Assembly: GCF_047663525.1 (NCBI RefSeq)
Contig: NC_092591.1
Span: 47,779,501 to 47,843,500 of the forward strand
Direction: 5' to 3'
Length of the DNA stretch: 64,000 bases
From: Anas platyrhynchos
Taxonomy: Eukaryota > Chordata > Aves > Anseriformes > Anatidae
Shown here: in pieces, positions 1-12,700 of the stretch
Layout: the number at the start of each line of letters is the position of its first letter
How positions within the stretch are numbered: position 1 is the first letter of the stretch
Translations under genes and position numbers: made by a program
The notes under the pieces: generated by a model
Databases searched by the model: none
What the model was told of the DNA's origin: nothing
Seen by the model: only the letters and a program-made list of their open reading frames with translations

Positions 1-393
1 GCAGGCACGGTAATTGATAAGGGAGAGCGAGGCGCTGGTGCTGCCCGGCTCCCCCTCCTTGGCGCCCCCAGTAAAATAATACCAACCGCGTCTCCCTGTA
101 TTTATATCCATGTGTGCCTGTGTGTGGCCTAGCCCCATTCATCATTTGGCTCCCACTGCAGAACTCTCTCCATTTTTAAAATTATGCATGATACACTGAA
201 GAGACAATTTGGGTTTCCCCCACCTCTCCCTTGCCCTTGAAGAAAGCAAGCCCTTGTCTCATTTGCATTTGCATTAAACCCCTGCTCTCTATAAGCTAAG
301 CAAAGGGGAAGGACTTGAAGCCTATGGGATGGCTTTAGGGCTCTGCCCCTTGCTTTTGGCTCTCTCTCTCTCTCTTTCTCATTCTCTCTCGTG
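1..393 (+). promoter_or_regulatory. CCND1: CCND1 upstream promoter region
   Basis: Immediate upstream flank of CCND1. It is TATA-less near the expected start. It contains two overlapping octamers ATTTGCAT at 261-268 and 267-274 and a CT-rich simple tract at about 357-390. A long reverse-strand reading frame across 129-1118 is a composition artefact. Confidence 0.7.
261..274 (+). promoter_or_regulatory. Tandem overlapping octamer (POU) sites
   Basis: ATTTGCAT occurs at 261-268 and again at 267-274, sharing two bases. An Oct1 octamer is a known element of the human CCND1 promoter at a similar distance. The doubling is seen here; its use is inferred. Confidence 0.6.
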
Positions 394-401
394 CTTTGAT
401 C
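394..401 (+). promoter_or_regulatory. TCF/LEF site of the CCND1 promoter
   Basis: CTTTGATC lies 15 bases upstream of the CRE. The same element in the same position relative to the CRE is the known beta-catenin/TCF-responsive site of the mammalian promoter. Confidence 0.75.
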
Positions 402-416
402 TCTGCTTAACAACAG

Positions 417-424
417 TAACGTCA
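417..424 (+). promoter_or_regulatory. CRE of the CCND1 core promoter
   Basis: TAACGTCA inside a block (about 405-426) that matches the mammalian CCND1 core promoter closely. CREB/ATF binds this element in mammals. The expected transcription start lies a few to about 60 bases downstream. Confidence 0.8.
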
Positions 425-429
425 CAGTT

Positions 430-578
430 TTGTTGGAAGTTAGAAAGTTTTGCAGCCTCCAGAGGGCTGTAGCGGCAGTAGCAGAAGCAGCATCCAAGGG
501 ACTCCTGGAAGGGGAAGAGAGAGAGCGAGAGACTGACTCAGTCCTTGAGAAAACTGACTCGAGACGAAGGAGGCAGAC
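430..578 (+). other. CCND1: CCND1 5' UTR (start approximate)
   Basis: Leader between the core promoter and the ATG. The block around 459-490 (cagcctccagagggctgt and following) resembles the mammalian leader. It has no ATG and contains an AP-1 consensus TGACTCA at 534-540. The exact cap site cannot be read from sequence. Confidence 0.65.
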
Positions 579-776
579 ATGGAACATCAGCTGCTGTGCT
601 GCGAGGTGGAGACCATCCGACGAGCCTACCTGGATGCCAACCTCCTCAACGACAGGGTGCTGCAGACAATGCTCAAGGCGGAGGAGACCTGCTCGCCCTC
701 GGTGTCCTACTTCAAGTGCGTGCAGAAGGAAATCTTGCCATATATGAGGAAAATAGTTGCCACTTGGATGCTGGAG
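579..776 (+). CDS. CCND1: CCND1 coding exon 1
   Basis: 198 nt, residues 1-66, from the ATG to ATWMLE, followed by the donor gtctgt at 777. It carries LxCxE and the start of the cyclin box. The length equals the human exon and the next exon resumes in phase 0. Confidence 0.98.
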
Positions 777-3700
777 GTCTGTATGCTCCGGGGGGTTCCG
801 CGCCGCTCCCTCGCCCCCCGCGCTCAGCCCCGGCGCTGCCCGCCCGGCCCCGGCTCCGGCTGCGGCTGCGGGGCCGGGGCTGCCCGGAGCGGCCCCGGGC
901 CCCCCCCCCCGGCGGGGCGGCCGCGCACCCCCTGCCCGCGAGGGCCCCGCTCCGGCGGCGGCCGTGCGAGGGGAGCCGGGGGCTGAGCGCGGCCGGAGGC
1001 GGCCCCCGCCCGGCTCCCTCCCGGCCCCGCCGGGCAGCCCCGGGCCGGCCCCGCCGCGCAGCCCCCGGGCGGCTGAGCGCTGCCGGGGGGTTTCTTTAAA
1101 ATTAATATCCCTGTACACGTATGCAAGCGCTGCCCGTGCCAGTATTACGCGCCATCTTTGTTCTTTTATTGCAGAGCAAAAAAAAAAAAAAAAAAAAGTG
1201 TTTATTAATCGGCAGAAAATTAGAAAGTCCCGGGGAGCGCGCCAAGGGCGGCCGGGCGGGCGGGGGGGAGCGGGGCCGGGGCCGGGGGAGCGGGGCCGGG
1301 GGCCGGGGGGAGCCCGGCGGGGCTGCGGGCAGGGGCACGGCCGGAGGGGCTGCGGCGGCCCCCGGGGAGCGGCGGGGTGAAAGTTTCTTTGTTCGGCGCC
1401 GAGGGCGGCCGGAGCCGCGGTGCCCCCTCCGCGCCGCGCCTGTGCCGCGGCGGCGAGCCCGGCGGCGAGCCCGGCCGGGCAAAGCGAGGGGGAAAGGGCC
1501 TCGGGCAGGGGCGCGACGCGGCCGGGGGGGCTCCCGGCTGGAGCCCCAGAAGCCGGGCTACATTTTCGTGCCTTTTGGGCGGCCCTGGGCGCCCGCGATC
1601 TATTTTTAATTAATTTTTGAAAGCGCAGTGCCCTGCCTCGCTCTGCGAAGCGTCGCGCCCGGCCGCGCTGCGGGGCGGGAGAGGGAGGCGGTGGATTTCA
1701 CTTCGGGGAGCCCCCCCGGAGCCCCCCCGGCGGACCCCCGGCACCGGGCTCGGTAAAGGACCCCCGCCGCTTCGTTTCGGCTTTTTTTCGGAGCCCGGGG
1801 GATTTTTTAAATATTTTTAAATATTTTTTGAAAAGATGACGTCTGGGGAAATGAGGCTGGACGCCACCTTTGTGTCTCGACCGGAGAGGGGGAATCGGCG
1901 GCACAAGGGCGAAGGGGATGGCGAACCCCACGCCGAATAAACGGGGCCGGGGGCCAGCCCTGCCCCGCAGCCCGCTGCCAGCCGGGGGGGCTCCCCTCGC
2001 CCTGCCCGAGCCCGTTTCTCCCTTTTTTCGTTGTTCCTTGCAGGGGCCGCCGAGACGGGGCCAAACCTCCCCGGCGCTTCCCCCCCTTTTTACCACGCAT
2101 CGCCCGCGGCTTTCTATCGCCGCGTTTCCCCCCGCTTTGTCCCCGGTGACTTTCTCTTTCATTTTCCCTGATGCTCCCCCCGTGCCCCCGGTGCTCGCCG
2201 TGCCCGCCTCTCCTCCTCCAGCCTTGCCCTGCAGAGCCGGGGCCGGGGCAGGGAGGCAGAGGGCGCCTGGCTTTCGCCCCCGTTGCATTCAGCACTCAAC
2301 GACCTCTCTCCCTCTTGCAGGTTTGCGAGGAGCAGAAGTGCGAAGAGGAAGTTTTCCCCTTGGCGATGAATTACTTGGACAGATTTTTGTCGTTCGAACC
2401 CCTCAAGAAAAGCCGCTTGCAATTGCTCGGAGCTACCTGCATGTTTGTGGCTTCCAAAATGAAGGAAACTATTCCTCTGACCGCAGAAAAACTGTGCATT
2501 TACACAGATAACTCCATCAGACCCGACGAATTACTGGTAATTGCACGCTCAGGCACTTCAGGCGCAAACGAAGCCCCCCCCCCCCGGGGCCGCCGGCCGG
2601 GACCCCCCTGCAGCGGGGCGGGCGGGAGGGGGCTGCCGGACCCCAGCGCCCCGGGGGGCCCGAGTGGCCCCCACCTCCCCCGACAGCCGCAGCCGGGGGA
2701 CGCCGAGGCCCCGGCGGCCAAACGGGGCCGGGCCGGGCCGCCCCCCGCTCCCCCGGGCTGCGGCCCCCGGGGCTGCCCCGGCCGGAGCCGGAGCCGGAGC
2801 CGGGGCCGGGGCCGGGCTGGGCGCGGCGCGGGCGCCCCCTGGCGGCCCCGCGGGGTTCGGCGCTGCCCGGGGAGCGGCGGGGGGCGGCCGGGCCCCCCCT
2901 GGCCGCCAGCCCCGAGGGGGGCTCGGTCCCGGCCGGGCCGCGGCGTGGCGGGGGGCGGCCCCGGTGCGGTGCTGAGCGGAGCTAACCACGCTTTCCCCCT
3001 CTTCTTCTTCCTCCTCTCCTTCCCCCTCTCCTCCCTTTTGTTTTCGCAGCAAATGGAGCTGCTGCTGGTGAATAAGCTGAAATGGAATCTGGCTGCAATG
3101 ACCCCCCACGATTTCATTGAACATTTCCTTACTAAAATGCCTCTGGCAGAGGACACCAAGCAGATCATCCGTAAACATGCTCAGACTTTTGTGGCTCTGT
3201 GCGCTACAGGTATGAGCCCTGCACGTTAAGCAAAGTGTGTCGCTCCCCTACACGTGCCCAGCCCCCGGCTCCTAACGCCTCCCGTAGCTATGGCCTACCG
3301 TGAGCCCCCAGGGCTGTGGGGAGGTAGTTTAAGCCCCGATTATTGCCCTTGTTGTTTGCAGAAGGTGGATTACTTTGCAGAGGTAAGCTTCTCAGAAGAT
3401 ACTTTTCTTCTGAGCTGAATGCGTTTGGCTGGCCGGGGTGAGAAGCGCCCCACTCTGTGTCCCAGCCACCGTGTGCAGCCCTGTGCCCCAGGATTCGTGC
3501 AGGGGCTGCAAAAGGCTTGCTGCCTGTGTGGGGAATCCCTCCGTGCAGATCCGTTCTCAGACGGCCTTTAAAAGAGGAGGGAGACTTTGCTTGTGAATAG
3601 CTCTGCGTGGGGGTTTTAAAACTTCCCTCTCCGAGTTGCCTCTTCCCCCTGCTCCGTGGCGGCGGGTTGGAGGAGGGCCACGCGGCACAGAGGCTTTCCT

Positions 3701-6700
3701 GGCACCAGACCCAGCCCCTGCCATCTGCACCCCTCTGACCACGTGCTGAGCTGGAGCCATGTGCAGGGGCGGCCTCCAGAGGAGCCAAAGACGCCGACCG
3801 CTCGCTAGGCCAGGTTTGCAGAGGCCTGATCTTTGGTTTCAAGGGCACCGTGCCTGCGCGCGCTGGTCCTTTGAAGTTCCGTGTTTGCATGCGAAGTGTG
3901 TGTGTGTGTTTGTACGTGTACCGGCTTTACCCGCTGAACCCTAGCAAAGTGGGAAGGAAAAGCGTTTTGGGAGAGCCGTTCTGATCGCCAGATCTCGCGC
4001 GTCCCGCAGGCCGGAGCGGAGGAGCAGGGACAAAAGAAGTCCTAGAGGGAAGATATTCTGTTTAAACAAAACGTGTTCGGTGCATTTGCTTTTCGTATGA
4101 CAAGACAAATCCAGGAATGGCAAAGGAATAAGGAAGAAGAAGCAGCCAAAGCAAATGTTCTTTTGCAGTAGCACGTAAAGAGGAATGCCAGACACTCTGT
4201 TAACACTGATAAAAACGTAGTGTAAAGGAGATACAGCGCTGTATTAAATGTTAATGCTCAGTAGCAGCTGTGCTAAAAAAGAGACCGAGCCTGCATTCGG
4301 ACATGCGGTGTCCGCACTGGAAAACCTTGTTGGGATATGTGTGGTTAGTGAACCCAATTAACGCTGCATAGTTTATTTTCCAGAGATGGATTTGGTTTAA
4401 AAAAAAAAAAAAAAGATTGAAGAAAGATTGCAGGCACTCGGAAGAAAAAAGTCGTTTTCACAGAATCAGCCCTCCTGCAAAGCCTAAAGATAGAACAACC
4501 AAACCCTAACGGAGACATCTGTAAACACTGGCATTGCTCTCCATCTTGGGGCTAACATCCGAGCAGCGGGCAGCTCCCAAGTTAGCTTGCCTGCAGTAAT
4601 GCTCCGTGTTCGGAGCGCTGCAACCTTCAAACAGCCTTCAAACTACCTGCAGCAACGCTTTGGGAAAATCGGACCTACTCTCCGTGACAGATTCTACCAG
4701 ATAAGGCCGCTGGGACTCTGAAGGTGCAACTTGCTAAGTTTGACACCACCTCGGCCGTTTGCTAAAAAGAACAGCTACCTGGCCTCCCCTTTGGATATGG
4801 GGATGTTTAACCTAGGTTGTTGTGCTGGCAATGACAGGGATGAAAACAAGAGTAGTTCAAAGGTTGGAGACTTGCTAAGAGTCCAGTACTTTGATCTACT
4901 GTCGGTGTTGTTATGTTTCTTTTAGGAAGCACATCCAGAGCCTTTATTTAACACTGCTACACACCACAGCTGGAGAATGGATCAGTAAATGAGAACCATG
5001 TTCTGGGAGTTTTACTGAGCTTTTAAAAAAACAGCGCTGAGCTCACCAGAATTGGGGCCCTCTTCAGCTCCCTACTGAAGTTGGGAATATTGCCTGGGGA
5101 AAGAGCGCTCAGGAAGGCTGCCACTAGGCTCTGTGTTTTTATTGTTATTTTTGGATGTCAGGATTCTCTCTACCTCTTGCTTTCCTCATATCTTCTTTGT
5201 TGGCTAGTGAAGATAACATGTGGCTTAAGTAGCATCTGGACTTTGCTTTGCTGTTGCTGGGTTGTGTTGTATCTCCCTTTGCCAAAACGAACCTAGATGG
5301 ACTGCAAATGCGTTGTGCTGCCTGGATGCTGTGGGGCCCGATCCAAAGTCCACTGAAAACACCGTGAAACTCGCTGAAGTGGCCTCAGGGGCAAGCGCAG
5401 TGTATCCTCAGTGTGAAGTGTACAGCCTGCGTCCTCTACCAAAGGAGGGGCTCGTAAGAAGAGGCGGCGAAATAATGCTTGCTTAGAAAATAAAACCTCC
5501 GCCAGTTGGCTTAACAAGGCGAAGGCTGTGGAAGTGTTCGTGGATGAGTGTGCATGTGTGTTCGCTCCAGAAAGAGAAGGTTACGTTGCAAGGTGAAGTT
5601 GAGGGGAATTCCTTCTAAGCTCCCTCTTCAGTTGTCTGGCTAGTAGAAGTGGATTTGTTTGATTTGGTTTAGTTTTGAAAAATCCATTTTCACCAAAGGA
5701 TGTCTTTGTGCTGTGGTAGGTTTGGGAGAAAAAAGAGAAAAAAAAATTACCAGGGGTTGTTTGAAGTTAACACATAATTGAGCTTAATGAATGGGGCTTT
5801 GGCATGGCCGAGCAAGGCAGGGAGAGCTCAAAAGGAAGCAGGCCTCTTTTGGCCCAAGTTAAGACCAGTGTTGAGGGAGAACTGCAGCTCTATACAAGCA
5901 TAACAATGAATAGCAACAAATATTGGAGCTTCAGCATTTCATTATGTTCCTCTGGTTATCAAAACATACCGGGCTCCTTTTATATTATTATTATTGCTAT
6001 TATTACTGTTGTTGCTTTCCTCCTTTCGGATGGAGAAAGAGAGATCTCCCTTTGAAACAACTGTGTTACAATTCTCCTATTCTCTGGCCTTTATAAAATT
6101 GGGAGTCTCAAGGTATGTGACCAGTTGGAACCTGTTGCATCTTGCAGCAAGTGATTTATGTTCGCAGTTTTGATTTGCCTCAATGAAAAGATTTTCATTC
6201 ATAGCCCCCAGCTCTCCAGACGGATGGAATTGCTGCTCCATTTAAAAAGGAAAAGGGGTGACTCGCCTTGTTAGGAATTTTTTTTAAAGCGCTGCAGCGC
6301 CTATATGCCTGCTTTGTCCTCCCTTCAGGGTGGCTGGCATTCTTCTCTCTCCTCCCCCTCCCCTCTCTCTCTCTCTCTCTTTTTAACAACGCTGAAGTTG
6401 TTTATTCTTTTTGGATGAAGTCTCAGATAGGCTACTGGGGATGTGTGCTTCAATTGATGGGGCCCCCTACCCCATTGTGGCTGTGTCAGGTCTAATTCAT
6501 CTCACCGAAGCCCCCTTGTTCCTGGGCGCTCAATAGCGCAAGATGAGGCGATGGAGGCTGACAATGATGCCACACTCTTCACTTGGGGGCATCCAATTAC
6601 AGGCGAGAGGGGCCCCCTGATTAATATGCTGAAATTAGTGGCCTCTGCCACAAATAATTCCTTGTTGAGTTGCAACAAAAAGGCAGTCCATGCTGCTTGT

Positions 6701-9700
6701 CTGGAGTGGTTATAGGGACAGACACAAACTGGTCATTTAAACTTCATTATCACTTTTCCACCTTGGAAAGAATGAGGGTGTGACTATGAATTCATGTTCT
6801 TGTTTACTGCTCCATTTGAAAGAAGAACGCAAATATTAATGCCAAACGTGATCCTGCCAGGACAGACCCCTTAAACTGACACATCTTGGTCACCTTCTGT
6901 TTGTGGAAATCGGCAAATACCGGCATGAAGTCGCTGCCACTGCATCCCCTGGATCCTGAATCTTGGTGGCGTTCACAGTTGCCCACTGAAAGCCCTTAAT
7001 GCTGAAGTCTACCTGCCGCTGTGTGTCAGTATTTCAGCTGGGGACCATCTCTGGAATGCTGGTGTTGTCAGTAACCGACCTGAACTATTTCGTTTTGGGC
7101 AACGATAGAAGCTTGCCAGGAGGTGTGTGTATTTGTGTCTGTCCGGAAATAGGCGGATTAGGAAAAAGGGGTAAATTACATTTGTTTTAAACACGGTAGC
7201 GTACACGAGATGGCTTTAGACCAAGCTTGCCTTGCAGCTTGCAGTACATCACAAGAGTTTGGCCACCATTAATTGTATTGGTTTTAATTTGGAAGGTTCA
7301 TAGGACGCGGGGTGAAATGCCCTTTTGAAGGTGGGTATTGGTCTGAGCTGCAATGGAGCATCAGAGATGTCTGAACAGATTCAGAGAGAGGACTTCCACA
7401 GAGTCCCAAAGTCTTTAGTTTCACTGGTAAAACATTTACACAAAAGTTATTTTATCATAATAAAGGAGATGCATGATTTAATACTTAAACTGTTCCACTG
7501 AGCACTCTAAGCTGTCCATGCCTTTGATTTCATTCAAGGGTTTGACAGATGGTTTATATTTTTTCGACCCAGAGGAAGTTGTATTCTGATAAAAGCTGAA
7601 GGAATGTATCTCAGGTTCTTGTGTATAATGTGGCATTTCCCTTTCTTCCTCACAAAATTAGATGTTTACTCGTGCCACTTATTTCCTTTTGTTTCCGATT
7701 CTCTTCTAAGGTGTACGCTGCCACGGATCAAACGCATTCCTGTTCTGCAGAAAGAGTCTTAGCATTAAAATGTGGATTATTCTTATTAAAAACACACACA
7801 CACACACACCAAAAACATGCTAAATGGCAGAGATAGCCCCTTAAGGAATCATGGGAGTGGCTTTGTGGAGAGACCTACAGCAATGCAGTCTGGAAGGGGG
7901 CCCAGCCTCTTGTCAGCATGGTGTCACATCAGAATGTAACTGATTGTCCGCCAATTCTTGGGACCCCCGTCACTTAGTTATGCCACATTTACATTAAATC
8001 CCTGTTGCCAGGATGGATGGCAGCCACTGACAAGAGGCTAGGTTGAGACAAAGCATTTTTAAGATGAAACCTTAATTTAAATATGGATTATCTGCCTCCT
8101 GACGGGGTTAAGCACTCTTTCTCTTTCTTTCTTTTTGTCGATGTTCATTAAGGCTATATTCCTTTGAATGTCAGTGCAAAGGTTTCTGCTTTAAAGGGCC
8201 CAAGGACTCCTGATTAGAGTGCACCTAGGGTCTGACCGCGCGAGCGCAGGTTCTCTCGGATGTATAGCGCTGTTGACCCCAGTGGCATTATCTGTATGAG
8301 TAACGTATTTTAACATTCGAAGAATGGGGGCCCTGCTTATGATAAAAATCCCTGAAGGTGAAGCCTCCCAGGCTTCGTGCTAAGCAGGGCTACTCACTCA
8401 GCACAGTTGCTCGCGTGGCTGAGTGTCTGCAGGTCGGGGCCTGTAGCGGTGCGGAGCAGGAGGCAGCTTCTGCTACCATTTCCCTTCCTCTGGATGCAAC
8501 AGTTGGCAGCTGAAGCCACGCTGGTAGAGGAGAGTGTATGTGTATGGGCAGGCTTCTCCTAAAGCAATCATTTCAGTCTTTTTTTTTTTTCCTTCTTTCT
8601 TCATACAGATGTTAAATTTATTTCAAACCCACCTTCCATGATCGCAGCTGGCAGCGTGGTAGCAGCTGTACAAGGCCTGCATCTGGGGAACACTAACACT
8701 TTCCTCTCCTATCAATGCCTCACACATTTCCTATCACAAGTTATCAAATGTGATCCGGTAAGTGACTCTTCTCAGTTGATCTCCTGCCTTAGAGTTTAAG
8801 AATGAATGTCTGCTTGCTGCGTAGTAGCTAATCGGGCAGTAAATCTTGATAAAGGTCAAACCTCAGAGTGGGTTTTTTTTGAAGATGTTCGCTTGTGTTC
8901 GTCCTAGTTACTTAGCTGTCCTTATAGCCATTAATAATCAGTGATTACACTGCTGCAGGTCACTGATAGGAGTGCCACATCCAGCTCTGATGTTCGTGAG
9001 AGGTGTATCTGACAATGCCAAGGAAACCCTGATCTGATTTTGAACAATTGCAGAAGCTGTATTTGCTTGTAGGCAATGAAACCAGCGGTCTGTGTAAAAC
9101 AAAACTTTTAAAATAAGGCAAGGAAATAGTTACTGAGATTGCAATAAATGGACCTCGTGGTATCTCTGACCTTATCTTTGACCATTCTTGAGGCCTTTTA
9201 TTGTGCCAAGTGGTGTGAAAAAGCCCTTCTTAAAAGAGTTCTAATGATCTAATTTGGTTTATTACGTGCTAGACCTGCACAGTAGCTGGTATTGAATTCC
9301 TTTTTGGAACAAATGTTTGTCCCACGACTTTCTGACAAGGTAGATGGTCCTCACAGGACTCTCATTTTGCCCTGCAGCTTCCAGGAGATGCACATCAGTA
9401 ACTAGTGAGCAATAAACCTTTCATGAGTGAATGGGCCAGGAAGGGAGCCTACAAGGAAGACCTAAAGTCAATGATCCATGTCATAATGGTGTGTGAAGTT
9501 GGGGCAGAGTTGAGCTTTGTTTTGTAACAATGTGGAAGACCAATAAATAGATGCTTTAAAAAGGTTCTTGTGAGGTCTCCAAGCGCTGGACAATGAGTCA
9601 AATAAAGACAACTCTGTGGTTAGCGGCAGAACCTTTGAGATGCTGTTAAATTATTTTACACGTTAATAATTTAAATACATGGAGAGCTGTATTAGTCCAG

Positions 9701-12700
9701 ACCCTTCAAAACTAGTTTTGTGTAATTGGACTTCGTTGACAGGATTGAGTGATTTGTGGAAAGACAAATGCATCATAGTGAATTACTCACAAAAGAGTAT
9801 TTTACGTTAGACTATGTGAAACAACTGCTGACAAATACCATATCACAGACTATTACTTTGATCACCTTTACCATGCTTCAGAAATTGGCATGTTATTTTT
9901 TGCTATTTAGATTACTGCAGCTAAAGTAGTAATGGATCCAGTGCTGGTATGTTAAATACTGTAGGAACTTCAAATGCTGAAATCATACGCTGTAAATATC
10001 CCGCTGCTCAGTTTGGTGGGCACATGTCATACTTTTAGTGAGTTTGTGAACAGAGTAGATACGTGAGTGTATGGTTGGCCTCTATCCAGTGCGAGATATT
10101 CGAAGCAGGTACTGGGGACAAATACTAGGCTTGCTATCAGTACTGATAGTACCTGATTCAAACAAAAATATTACTTAATCATTCCTGATAGAGAGCATTG
10201 AAATAAATTCTCTTACATCTTGGAGAACAACAGCATGTCCTTATGTGACTTGACTTAGTTGATGACAGAGCTCTTTTAAAAGAAAAAGAAGTTTTACCAA
10301 GAAGAGAATGAATGCTTACTGCTTTTTATTGTCCAGAGTCATTGTAAGGTCGCAATCTGTATGACCTGAACTTAAAACTAACAGCTTTGAAAGGAAGTAA
10401 CTCCCTTCCAGCTTTTATTGCTAAATATATTTATGTGTTAGAGCAGCTAGAGTTAGAAGCGTAAGGGTTTTTGTATATGTTACTACAGAAAATAAGGAGC
10501 ATAAATTTTTACCTTACGTACATGTATGTTGTCGTGTTTGTAACATAATAAGGGTAGAGCATCTTTCACTGCTGCTGATTGAAATAGAGAAAATTGTTCG
10601 GTTTCATACACAGTGCGATTCTGCTGCAAAGAAAATTCCCTGTGAGACCAGCCCCTGTAACCCTGCTATTGCTTGTACCTGTTCCGCTAGCACCTATGTG
10701 AAGTTTGTTATGTGATGGTTCCCCTTGTCAGACTGCACGATTGAATACGCTTTGTATTGCATTGTCTTGAAATATTAGGAGCATGCATTTATTAACAACA
10801 TGGCTAACGTTCTCCCAGATTATCTATTAGCTAGAGCAGCTGTTTGATTTCAGGTTACATAATTACGCTTTTTTACCTTTAGTCTCAAAGAAAGCTGAAT
10901 CTAAAGTAAAATGAATATCACCTGATTGGAATTCCTTTATGGTTCATGTTTACATTGGTAGGAGTCCAATTTCCCATTTTGCCTTTGATCAGGGGTAATT
11001 AGAAGTCAGATAATCACAATTAGAAGTCTTGGGCTGTCTTCCATCATTCTATTCTTGACCCCATCATCCAAACAGATTGAATTTTACCTGACATTCATTT
11101 CCAGGCCAGAAATTTGCTAAACTAGATTAGATTGGGTTTCCATGCTGTCTGTTAGTACATTGGAATTCGTCTCCTGCCTGCCCCTACTCAGAGGCACCTT
11201 CAGACATGTGCTTGTTATCCAGAACGGGTCAGGCAGTAACAAAGGATTTTCAAGCAGCTTCTTTTTTTGTTGTTGTTTGTTTCCTTTAGTGTATCTGACC
11301 CTGGAGTCTGATCATGTCTTGTGTGTTAAAGGTATTTGACCACTACTAAGTCTAGTCTTTTTTTTTTCCTTTTATTTTTTTTTTCCACTGAGGAGCTTAA
11401 TTAATCCAGGAAGGGTTTATGACCTTGAACAAACTGTGGGCATTGAAAATTTGGGTAGTGAAGCAGAAAAGTTGTTGGGAGAAGTTATCAGAATAATGCA
11501 CAAGTTCAGTATTTGCTTTTCTGTGTTAGGAAGTATTTTTGCTAAGAATGAAAAAAGCTTTCATTAAGTTGGTCACAGTGAATTTTATATTTTGCAGTTA
11601 TTTTTGCTAGTTCTAAGATTCCTGTAGACAAACTACTCATCTAATAGTTATCTGAATAAAAAATGATTTGAACCAAAATGCCTAAATCACTTAAAAAAAA
11701 AAAAAAAAAGATTCAGTCATTTGTAACATAAGAGTACAGTTCATAATAAATTGTAAGGATTATGTTTTACAAAAATACAGATATAATAGGCTGTACTCTG
11801 AGAATCTCACAGGAAAAAAAAAGCTGTGGTCAAAAATTACCTTTAAATGATGTAGTCCTATGTAATTATTCATGATTGGAGTCCAGAGGGAGACGAATAG
11901 GTAATTTAAAGAAATCCTTTTGAATGGCTTGAATTTTCAGAGCTCAAACATGCTATAAGCAAATAGCATTAAAAACCAAACCAAAAATGGGATTTGCTTT
12001 GGTCTGAAAATAAATTGGCTTTCAATTTGGAAACACTACCTTGTTATAACACTGCCTGGCACGCTACCTTGTTGTCACAGAATTATCCACAAAAGTGTCT
12101 GGATTTGTAAAACTGAAAATCTCCCCAAACCTCTGTTCACCTACTATTTAACACACCCAAGTGCGGCTGAGGTACGTGCTGCAGGACACACGAGTAGGAG
12201 CCTTGCAGTCAGGCCTGGGCTGTTGCATCTTGCGACGGGGTGAAGGGACTTCATCGAGATCTTACTGTGGAGGCCAGAGGAATGTAGGGGCCAAAGGCAT
12301 CATGACTCTAGGATATGAGGCGTTTCTTTTTGTCATTTAAAACGCTGTGTGTCTCTGTCAAGAGGAAATATTACACTAGGGTTTAAACCAGAAAAGGTCA
12401 TAGGTTATGTGTTTTCAGTGAGCTGTAACTGATGGTCTGATCTGCTTAGAGGTAGGATTAACCTCCCTCTCTCTCAGAAAGGACTTGCAGAGAATTGTTT
12501 GCTTGGGTTTCTAATCTTATTTTACCCCAAATGCCATGTGCCCTTATTGGTGGCAGAGGAGATTCTTGTGGTAGTGGAATCAGTGAAAAGCTGGTAGATC
12601 ACACAAGAAGCCTCTGAATGAAGGCAGAATTGAAACTGGGAAATAAAGAAAACAGCAGGCAGGTCACCCTCTCAGGAAAACAACATTCATTCTCAGTCAT

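Larger units (their letters stand above)
580..3000. promoter_or_regulatory. CCND1 CpG island
   Basis: Very high GC and dense CpG from exon 1 through introns 1 and 2, broken by AT-richer patches near 1095-1230, 1600-1620 and 1800-1840 and by exon 2. The island explains the many long spurious frames on both strands here. Confidence 0.8.

Noticed and set aside
129..1118. 329-codon reverse-strand open frame overlapping the CCND1 promoter and exon 1
   Set aside because: Pro/Ala/Gly/Arg-rich from CpG-island composition, no family resemblance, and antisense to a certain exon.
2500..3178. Long frames on both strands over CCND1 intron 2 and exon 3
   Set aside because: They arise from a GC-rich intron joined to real exon sequence; canonical splice sites explain the region.
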